Assembly: GCA_041612005.1 (NCBI GenBank) | Contig: JBFILW010000078.1 | Span: 1-11,480, forward strand | DNA length: 11,480 bases | From: JBFILW01 sp041612005 | GTDB lineage: Bacteria > Gemmatimonadota > Gemmatimonadetes > Palauibacterales > Palauibacteraceae | Reading direction: 5' to 3' | In this document: piece after piece, positions 7,711 to 11,480 of the stretch | Layout of the letters: every line of letters starts with the position of its first letter | Position numbering within the stretch: position 1 is the stretch's first letter | The notes under the pieces: generated by a model | The model's database searches: none | The model's input: the letters and a program-made list of their open reading frames with translations, nothing else | Told to the model about the DNA's origin: nothing | Position numbers and translations under genes: made by a program

Positions 7711-7890
7711 GCTACGTTACATCACGGAACGTTACGCCACGTCACGTCACGTCACGGAACGATACGTCACGACACGGGACGAAACGTTACGGCACGCTAC
7801 GGCACGTCACGTTACGGCACGAAACGTCACGGCACGACACGGTACGAGACGTCACGATACGGTACGCTACGCAACGCGACGGGACGTCAA
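7711..7890. repeat. GNNAC pentanucleotide array 1
   Basis: Thirty-five contiguous 5-bp units (7711-7885) follow G-N-N-A-C on the plus strand (GTNNC on the minus strand) with no insertion or deletion. Of 105 fixed positions 104 hold; the exception is ATCAC at 7721. The middle dinucleotides vary widely: TC 8 times, TT 4, GC 4, CT 3, six others twice and four once, so 14 of 16 occur and only TA and TG are absent. A degenerate unit GTAAT precedes (7706-7710), and a terminal GTCAA (7886-7890) contains the stop codon of the minus-strand gene at 7887. It is not a normal microsatellite, whose units would be near-identical, nor a CRISPR, since units and 'spacers' are far too short. Function is unknown. 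Confidence 0.95.
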
Positions 7891-8393
7891 CTCGACCGAA
7901 ACAGCTTCAGGGTCTCCGCAGTCTCGGTCAATGCTAGCTGCCTATGCTTCTCCTCCACGGCCTCCAGGATCTTCTTATGCGACGTCTCCGATGACGCCTG
8001 ACCCACGAAAGCCGCCAGAGTCAACGTAGCTTGCTGATTGTACTTCTCTGCGTCAGTCAGGCTTTCGTAGTCTCTCACCTGAGCCGTCTTGAGGGTCTTG
8101 ACCACCTTCCGGCGGATCGATCGACGCTGCGAGGGTGCCTTGGCGATCCTTTGGGAGTCCGTTAATAGCCTGAGACCCACCTTCGGGATGCAATCCCAAT
8201 ACTCGTTGCGCTCATCCAATGCGATCTTCCTGGCCCTCATCAAAGCGCCACGACCTTCCGCCTGAACGTTGCTCTTTGCGACCTCGGAGAGTTCCTTGTA
8301 GGTCACTTCGTCGATGTTCTTCTCCGCGAGTTCCTTCAGGTGGTCCGATAGGACTTGCGTCTCGTATGAACGGACGAACCTCGGGCGTTCCAT
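7887..8393 (-). CDS. Phage protein of unknown function, partner of the 8393-8947 gene; basic helical
   Basis: A 168-aa protein. I chose the ATG at 8391-8393, which overlaps the upstream stop in TGATG; a GTG one codon earlier (8394-8396) is possible. The N-terminal half (FVRSYETQVLSDHLKELAEK, then VTYKELSEVAKSNVQ and IPKVGLRLLTD) has the feel of a small winged-helix domain. The middle is strongly basic (SQRRSIRRKVVKTLKTAQVR), and the C-terminal half is helical. I recall similar proteins next to relatives of the upstream gene in other phages, always without an assigned function. Nucleic-acid binding is inferred from fold impression and charge. It is the last minus-strand gene, and its stop codon lies inside the last unit of array 1. 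Confidence 0.65.
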   Translation of the reverse strand: MERPRFVRSYETQVLSDHLKELAEKNIDEVTYKELSEVAKSNVQAEGRGALMRARKIALDERNEYWDCIPKVGLRLLTDSQRIAKAPSQRRSIRRKVVKTLKTAQVRDYESLTDAEKYNQQATLTLAAFVGQASSETSHKKILEAVEEKHRQLALTETAETLKLFRSS

Positions 8394-8947
8394 CACTCAC
8401 CCCATTCGAACTTCGTCGGCGTGAACCGCCCGTAGTATCCTCCGTTGGCCGGCCGGAAGCGTCCCCACCCGACGAACTTCCCAGCGTAGTCAATGTAACG
8501 CTCGAAGCGCTCGCTCTCGATCGAGTCGTTCAGGACGTAGGCCGTGAATTCCCCGCCCCACTCACGGATTGTCGGGAACAAACGAGACACGCGGCCCCCG
8601 CCCTTCTTCCCTTGCGCGTCAGCGAAGATCTCTTCGCACGCTACATCCTCCAGCTTGACCGGGAGGACCAGTGGCTCGGTCACGAGTACTCCGGCCTTGA
8701 ATGCCTGGATCCAGGTCGTGTTTCCCTTGCCCTTGATCTTCTCCTTGATGCCGTGCGCTGCTCCGTCGATCGACTTCTTGATCATCATTGGCGGAACGAC
8801 GACGTGCCCGTTATCGACGTGCAGCTTGTCTTTCCAGATGCGATGCTCTCTCCCATCGGGGTCTTCCCCTTTCTTCAAGCCTTCCTTGATGTAGCGGCTG
8901 AACGAGATTGGGGAGACACCCTTGACGCGAACGACACAAGATCTCAT
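8393..8947 (-). CDS. Recurrent phage protein of unknown function, possibly RAMP/Cas7-like fold
   Basis: A 184-aa protein. ATG at 8945-8947 is preceded by AAGGAG (minus strand, 8954-8959). Visible motifs: an N-terminal strand (VVRVKGVSPISFSRYI), a WKDKLHVD segment, VPPMMIKKSIDGAA (residues about 52-65), GKGNTTWIQAF followed by AGVLVTEPL, and a C-terminal glycine-rich loop GWGRFRPANGGYYGRF. I recognise this pattern from many unannotated phage proteins. An N-terminal strand motif combined with a late glycine-rich loop recalls RAMP-type (Cas5/6/7) RNA-binding proteins, but that is a resemblance, not established homology. It is followed directly (TGATG) by its partner gene, and the pair is bracketed by the two GNNAC arrays. 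No catalytic residues can be named. Confidence 0.7.
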   Translation of the reverse strand: MRSCVVRVKGVSPISFSRYIKEGLKKGEDPDGREHRIWKDKLHVDNGHVVVPPMMIKKSIDGAAHGIKEKIKGKGNTTWIQAFKAGVLVTEPLVLPVKLEDVACEEIFADAQGKKGGGRVSRLFPTIREWGGEFTAYVLNDSIESERFERYIDYAGKFVGWGRFRPANGGYYGRFTPTKFEWGE

Positions 8948-8953
8948 GCTATG

Positions 8954-8974
8954 CTCCTTGCCGGGTTGACCGGC
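8954..8974 (-). promoter_or_regulatory. Shine-Dalgarno and adjacent small hairpin for the 8393-8947 gene
   Basis: On the minus strand AAGGAG (8954-8959) lies six bases before the ATG and decides this start. Immediately upstream a 5-bp hairpin can form, GCCGG (8960-8964) with CCGGC (8970-8974) around a 5-nt loop. It sits between array 2 and the ribosome-binding site, so it could affect access to that site. Almost all other genes in this minus-strand run start by overlap instead. Confidence 0.5.
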
Positions 8975-8981
8975 GGAATAA

Positions 8982-9076
8982 AGAACACTACGTCACGTCA
9001 CTGAACGGAACGGGACGGCACGGGACGGAACGCCACGATACGTCACGGCACGGGACGGAACGCCACGTTGAGTCAT
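8982..9076. repeat. GNNAC pentanucleotide array 2
   Basis: Seventeen contiguous 5-bp units (8982-9066), same phase and strand as array 1. Of 51 fixed positions 48 hold; the exceptions are the first bases of AGAAC (8982), ACTAC (8987) and TGAAC (9002). Two degenerate units follow, GTTGA (9067-9071) and GTCAT (9072-9076), the last containing the stop codon of the minus-strand gene at 9073. Positions 9017-9037 are repeated exactly at 9047-9067, a six-unit (30-bp) duplication, so this array has grown by slippage or unequal exchange at least once. TA and TG are again absent from the NN positions. It lies between two minus-strand genes and should be carried on their transcript as GUNNC repeats. Confidence 0.9.
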
Positions 9077-9855
9077 CGGATCCTGAACGCCACCCCGCCA
9101 GCGACACGCCAGCGGTCGGACGTCGAAAACGATTCGTACTGCGATCGGTAGATCGACTCGGGATCCAGGTCGTACTCGACGCCGGCCCAGGCCCCGAGCC
9201 TCCGGCCACGCCTCCACCAGGCCCCCCAGACCTCGACGCCCGGGGCGCTGGTTGCCCCGAGACCAGCCGCAAGCGTTCCGGGCCGGGTCTTGCCTACCCG
9301 AAGGTCCCGGATCGCCTCCAGGCGGCGATGGGCGGTCTCCACCGGCCCCCGGTGGGCCTCCAGGATGGTCTGCCCCTCGTGGATCACGTAGGCTTCGCCG
9401 GTCCAGAACTGCCGGCCGTAGAACCCATCCGGGGTATCCACGAGGTCAAACCGGCAACTACCGGCGAGGTCAACGGTCAAGGCAGCCGGGTCGAGGCAGT
9501 CGTGCATACCTCCGACCACCCCGCCCGGCTGCCCCTCCGGTGGCACCGCCGGTCCCGCCTGGCTGGGGGTAACCAGGTCCGGCGGGGTGCTCGCCACGTC
9601 CGCGGGAGCCCGCTCGACTCTGCCCTCCGAGACTACCACGGTTCGGGTGCGCACCGGCCCGGGGACGATCTTCTCGATCTCGCGGACGATGGTCACGGGC
9701 TCCAGCTTGGCCTTGGCCAGTTCGTCGCGGAGCGCTTTGATTTCTTCCTCGGTATACTTCTGCGGCGGGATGGGCCTCGCGGCCCAGCCGACGACGAAGG
9801 CGGCGAGCAGAAGTAGGAGTAGCCAGATCCAGCGGCGGCGCTTGCGTTCACTCAT
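9073..9855 (-). CDS. Membrane-anchored protein with coiled coil and beta-rich C-terminus, unknown function
   Basis: A 260-aa protein, taking ATG at 9853-9855; an in-frame TTG five codons upstream is less likely. The start is strongly basic (MSERKRRRW), followed by one TM helix (IWLLLLLLAAFVVGWAA, residues about 10-26). Then come a short coiled coil (TEEEIKALRDELAKAKLE), a Val/Pro/Arg linker and a Pro/Gly-rich stretch (about 90-120). A compact domain has two cysteines (HDCLDPAALTVDLAGSCRF) that may pair. The C-terminus is aromatic and beta-like (GVEVWGAWWRRGRRLGAWAG) and ends AFRIR. The basic N-terminus predicts that most of the protein is outside the inner membrane. The end resembles that of the secreted protein at 7265-7630. 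No family recognised; spanin-like envelope work is one possibility. Overlaps the upstream gene by 8 nt. Confidence 0.6.
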   Translation of the reverse strand: MSERKRRRWIWLLLLLLAAFVVGWAARPIPPQKYTEEEIKALRDELAKAKLEPVTIVREIEKIVPGPVRTRTVVVSEGRVERAPADVASTPPDLVTPSQAGPAVPPEGQPGGVVGGMHDCLDPAALTVDLAGSCRFDLVDTPDGFYGRQFWTGEAYVIHEGQTILEAHRGPVETAHRRLEAIRDLRVGKTRPGTLAAGLGATSAPGVEVWGAWWRRGRRLGAWAGVEYDLDPESIYRSQYESFSTSDRWRVAGGVAFRIR

Positions 9856-10015
9856 GGTGCACAGCCCCAAGAATAAACAGCTTGGCGTGTAGGTCGGAGT
9901 TCTCAGCTCGGAGCCTGGTCATCTCCGCCATGGCCCACTCCAGAGCGTCACGAGCCGCCTCGTTTCCTTCAACGGTCTTGCCGTAGAAGGTTCCGCAGAA
10001 CACGGGCTCACTCAT
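9848..10015 (-). CDS. 55-aa small protein with coiled-coil helix
   Basis: I chose the ATG at 10013-10015, preceded on the minus strand by GGAGGAA, rather than longer upstream starts that would run through the neighbouring gene in another frame. The product starts MSEPVFCGTFYGKTVEGNEA and continues as one charged helix (DALEWAMAEMTRLRAENSDL) with heptad spacing, ending in two His and Glu. It overlaps its upstream and downstream genes by 8 nt each, a pattern that repeats in this operon. No family or function is recognised; a small structural or regulatory partner forming a dimeric coiled coil is plausible. Confidence 0.55.
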   Translation of the reverse strand: MSEPVFCGTFYGKTVEGNEAARDALEWAMAEMTRLRAENSDLHAKLFILGAVHHE

Positions 10016-10166
10016 CCCGTTTCCTCCCGCGCTTGCCCCAGGCGTCGAGCGCTTTCCACACGAGAATGAAGATGCCGACTGCGAGCGCACCCCAGGGTCC
10101 CCATTCGTCGAGACGGATCGTCTTGACGACGTTGATCACGCCGGCCCAGAACGCGCCCCAGTCCAC
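10008..10166 (-). CDS. 52-aa single-TM protein with basic tail
   Basis: A GTG start at 10164-10166 shares one base with the previous stop (TAGTG). The product begins, after initiator Met, DWGAFWAGVINVVKTIRLDE, then has a TM helix (WGALAVGIFILVWKALDAW, residues about 25-43) and a strongly basic tail (GKRGRKRDE) that should stay in the cytoplasm. Trp and hydrophobic residues are enriched, as in small phage membrane proteins. This frame, not a longer Arg-rich frame over the same bases, is the believable one because of its hydrophobicity pattern and its overlaps with both neighbours. It may be a small holin-, antiholin- or exclusion-type protein; no specific evidence decides. Confidence 0.55.
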   Translation of the reverse strand: MDWGAFWAGVINVVKTIRLDEWGPWGALAVGIFILVWKALDAWGKRGRKRDE

Positions 10167-10411
10167 TACTCACCCTTCCGGTGCGCCGCGTCACATCGCT
10201 TGCAGACCTTTCCCGGCGGGCGTGGCTTCTTGCGTGTCGGGACATACACATTGGTTCCTTCGAGCTTCAAGTAGGGGCTGATTGTGTACCACACTCCGCA
10301 GCGCTTGCCGCACCATGTCCAGGCCCCTTTTCTCGTGCGATGCCATACCGTAGGGCCACCACTCGCGGTTATCCCCCTGATGTACTCAGTGCCGGCGGCA
10401 AGCATCGTCAT
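10166..10411 (-). CDS. Small protein with two CxxC-type pairs, probable zinc binder
   Basis: An 81-aa product from the ATG at 10409-10411, which has GAGGGGG just upstream; a GTG at 10429 is the alternative. It carries WHRTRKGAWTWCGKRC in the middle and VCKRCDAAH near the end: two Cys-x-x-x-Cys/Cys-x-x-Cys pairs about 30 residues apart, with His residues nearby. This suits one structural zinc site. The part between contains VWYTISPYLKLEGTNVYVPT, which looks like beta strands, and a Lys/Pro-rich turn. Comparable small 'His...Cys...CxxC' proteins are frequent in phages of GC-rich hosts, without known function. Its stop overlaps the GTG of the next gene. Confidence 0.55.
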   Translation of the reverse strand: MTMLAAGTEYIRGITASGGPTVWHRTRKGAWTWCGKRCGVWYTISPYLKLEGTNVYVPTRKKPRPPGKVCKRCDAAHRKGE

Positions 10412-10421
10412 CGCGCCCCCC

Positions 10422-10601
10422 TCATCCACACTGGCAGGTCACGCGGGGTAGAAAGCCCGTGCGTAATGTACCGCCGCATTTCGAGCAATATGGAGAGAGA
10501 GGTCTGTTATCGTCCTGGCTACAGGAGTGGAAAGGGACGCTAAAAGGCCACCAGTGACCGCACCGCGGACAGTAGACGCCATCGGGCTTGTCCTTCTTCA
10601 C
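10422..10601 (-). CDS. 59-aa zinc-ribbon protein
   Basis: A GTG start at 10599-10601 overlaps the previous stop (GTGA), preferred over upstream starts that would run through the other zinc-finger frame. After KKDKPDG the protein shows YCPRCGHWWPF, then FHSC, YCSKCGGTL and a terminal TCQCG. The two CxxCG knuckles (residues about 10-14 and 40-44) are the hallmark of a zinc ribbon, a fold used for nucleic-acid or protein binding. The final CQCG could add a second partial site. Nothing shows a specific partner. It is one of several Cys-rich mini-proteins coded in a row here. Confidence 0.65.
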   Translation of the reverse strand: MKKDKPDGVYCPRCGHWWPFSVPFHSCSQDDNRPLSPYCSKCGGTLRTGFLPRVTCQCG

Positions 10602-10741
10602 CGCGCCCCCCGCTCGCACCATCGCGCGTGCCCGCAGCACTGGAGCGTCCCCACGCAGCGCTGGCACTCCGAGCAGATCCAGCCGCCGGGGCGAGGCACC
10701 GACGAGCAGACTACGCAGACGTTGGCGTCAGTCTCGGCCAC
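10598..10741 (-). CDS. 47-aa Cys-rich (zinc-finger-like) mini-protein, GTG start
   Basis: Starts at GTG 10739-10741 inside the end of the previous gene (14-nt overlap) and stops at TGA 10598-10600, overlapping the next GTG (GTGA). The product contains VCVVCSSVPRPGGWICSECQ, then RC, QCCGHARWC and a basic end: eight cysteines and one histidine in 47 residues. CxxC-(x)10-CxxC is zinc-ribbon or RING-like spacing, with a further CC-GH-x-x-x-C. Such cysteine spacing would be very unlikely in a chance frame, the main argument that this short gene is real. Function is unknown. Confidence 0.6.
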   Translation of the reverse strand: MAETDANVCVVCSSVPRPGGWICSECQRCVGTLQCCGHARWCERGAR

Positions 10742-10946
10742 GTTCCATCCTGTTGAGTTCCAGGAAGCTGCGAAATGTCCCCTTCAAGGCATGGTAGATG
10801 GCGCTCGACACCGCGTTATCTAGACGCCATGCCGCGCACTCCTCGGCTACAGCCTTCAGGCAGCGCTCCATCAATGCCTCGATGTTGGCGTCGGAGCCGC
10901 CCTCGGTAGTGGATGGACGATTGGATGGTGAGGACGGCCCCGACAT
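10728..10946 (-). CDS. 72-aa helical small protein, unknown function
   Basis: ATG at 10944-10946, two bases after the upstream stop (TAA CC ATG). The first 18 residues are Ser/Pro/Thr-rich and probably disordered (MSGPSSPSNRPSTTEGGS). The rest looks like two or three helices (ANIEALMERCLKAVAEECAA, then NAVSSAIYHALKGTFRSFLE) with a charged end. There is no recognised family. The end overlaps the following zinc-finger-like gene by 14 nt. The spacing of hydrophobic residues suggests a small helical bundle, perhaps dimeric. Confidence 0.5.
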   Translation of the reverse strand: MSGPSSPSNRPSTTEGGSDANIEALMERCLKAVAEECAAWRLDNAVSSAIYHALKGTFRSFLELNRMERGRD

Positions 10947-10948
10947 GG

Positions 10949-11200
10949 TTACTTGCTCGTGAACTCAGATAGTAGCTTCGCCCTGCTGGCGGCTATCTTG
11001 AGTGAGTCAGCGAAGCTCTCGGCCTGCTCGGCAGTCATGCCTACCCAAGCGGTAGGCTGTCCGAACTGCACGATGACCGTGTCGCCGTCGTTCGTGATGC
11101 CGAACTGGATCTCGCCCTCGTCGTCCGCGTTCAGCTTGCCACGCGGGAACTTGCCCGTCGGACCAAAGTATGGAACAGGGTTATCTCCGTGATGAGCCAT
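10949..11200 (-). CDS. 83-aa conserved-type small phage protein, unknown function
   Basis: ATG at 11198-11200 with a strong GGAGGAG upstream on the minus strand. The core (NADDEGEIQFGITNDGDTVI, then VQFGQPTAWVGMTAEQAESF and a helix ADSLKIAASRAKLL) matches a pattern I know from small unannotated phage and bacterial proteins: an acidic 'DEGE', two beta strands, 'FG-x-P-x-x-W-x-G-(ML)-T', then a helix. No function is established for these as far as I know. It overlaps the preceding gene by 20 nt. The good ribosome-binding site suggests it is among the better-expressed genes of the run. Confidence 0.65.
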   Translation of the reverse strand: MAHHGDNPVPYFGPTGKFPRGKLNADDEGEIQFGITNDGDTVIVQFGQPTAWVGMTAEQAESFADSLKIAASRAKLLSEFTSK

Positions 11201-11390
11201 GGTCTCCTCCTCTCAATATGTCGTTGAGCTGACACCGCATACAGCTCGGCACCACGCCCGGGCAGTCGCACTCCAGTACGTCTAGCATCCCGAGCGCCCA
11301 GGGTAGTAGTCGCTGTCCGCGCAGCCAGTCGTCGTAGCAGCACTGATCGACGTGCACCGTGCCATCACCACGATCGAGACACTCGCACAT
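11181..11390 (-). CDS. 69-aa Cys-rich small protein
   Basis: ATG at 11388-11390, with AGGAG a few bases upstream on the minus strand. Eight cysteines in 69 residues: MCECLDRGDG at the start, DQCCYDDW, then LECDCPG and SCMRCQLND. Paired CxC, CC and CxxC spacings suggest metal binding, as in the Cys-rich genes downstream. The last 20 nt overlap the next gene. The central RLLPWALGMLDV could be a short helix. No family is recognised. It is the first complete minus-strand gene in the window, but the operon may begin outside it. Confidence 0.5.
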   Translation of the reverse strand: MCECLDRGDGTVHVDQCCYDDWLRGQRLLPWALGMLDVLECDCPGVVPSCMRCQLNDILRGGDHGSSRR

Positions 11391-11480
11391 CGGATGGCTC
11401 CTGGTCGCCTCGCGTGGCGCTGCACGATCCCGGTACCGTCAGCCGTCAGCACTCGGGATCTCGGGTGGGCTGTACCTCGG

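Noticed and set aside
7637..8029. Plus-strand frame reading through array 1 as a pentapeptide-repeat protein (R-Y/H-x-T-x units).
   Set aside because: A 5-nt period gives a 5-residue repeat in any frame, so the pattern is a by-product. The frame also runs about 140 nt antisense into the better supported minus-strand gene at 7887-8393.
8219..9004. Long plus-strand open frame (261 codons) opposite the two-gene pair.
   Set aside because: The minus-strand genes have a good ribosome-binding site, a coupling overlap and protein motifs; the plus frame has none and is an antisense shadow in GC-rich DNA.
7761..9061. Near-identical 25-bp stretch shared by the arrays (7761-7785 and 9037-9061, 2 mismatches) as proof of recent copying.
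   Set aside because: Fifteen of the 25 positions are fixed by the motif; a match at 8 of 10 variable positions among hundreds of possible alignments is not clearly beyond chance.
7711..9076. CRISPR array interpretation.
   Set aside because: Units are 5 bp with no spacer-length unique sequence, and no cas genes with recognisable catalytic motifs are nearby.
7711..9076. Diversity-generating retroelement template/variable repeats.
   Set aside because: No reverse transcriptase is visible and variation is not adenine-specific; all four bases vary at the two N positions.
10012..10251. Arg-rich minus-strand frame over the 52-aa TM gene.
   Set aside because: Composition is that of a shadow frame; the overlapping GTG-started frame has a proper TM segment and exact overlaps with both neighbours.
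11391..11480. Possible C-terminal end of another minus-strand gene (a frame ending at a TGA near 11446-11448).
   Set aside because: Only about ten codons are visible and other frames are equally possible; I see nothing in this stretch that can be supported beyond the AGGAG before the 11390 start.

Overview
The window reads as part of a GC-rich tailed double-stranded DNA phage (or prophage). The host is probably a GC-rich Gram-negative, but that is only inferred from a secreted, possibly outer-membrane-type product. No integrase, tRNA, rRNA, transposase or CRISPR array is visible. Genes are packed with 1-20 nt stop/start overlaps.

Left arm, plus strand (1-7630): the tail end of a head-fibre-like structural gene, a SAM-methyltransferase-like gene, a small unknown gene, then three genes of rising size (267, 344 and 1129 aa). 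From order, size and the LPD38-like features of the largest, these look like internal virion/DNA-ejection proteins. A block of small membrane genes follows: a TM plus coiled-coil protein, a holin-like protein, a 27-aa single-TM mini-protein with a TTG start, and a secreted protein. No endolysin is visible.

Right arm, minus strand (11390 down to 7887): an operon-like run of very small genes. It holds Cys-rich/zinc-ribbon mini-proteins, a 52-aa single-TM protein, a TM plus coiled-coil protein, and a final two-gene pair (8393-8947 and 7887-8393) that I recognise only as a recurrent phage pair of unknown function. The two arms converge at about 7630-7890, next to a 12-bp perfect inverted repeat.

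The outstanding feature is a pair of strictly 5-bp-periodic, sequence-diverse arrays of the form (GNNAC)n. Array 1 (7711-7890) has 35 full units with 104 of 105 fixed positions kept, while the two N positions take 14 of the 16 possible dinucleotides. Array 2 (8982-9076) has 17 units. They bracket the unknown gene pair, share a degenerate leader, each run into the stop codon of the neighbouring minus-strand gene, and fill the only sizeable gaps in an otherwise overlapping operon. Fixed G..AC spacing with free NN is unlike an ordinary microsatellite and unlike codon-level constraint. It suggests DNA- or RNA-level selection or an unusual way of being made. I know of no described element with this form; its function is unknown.
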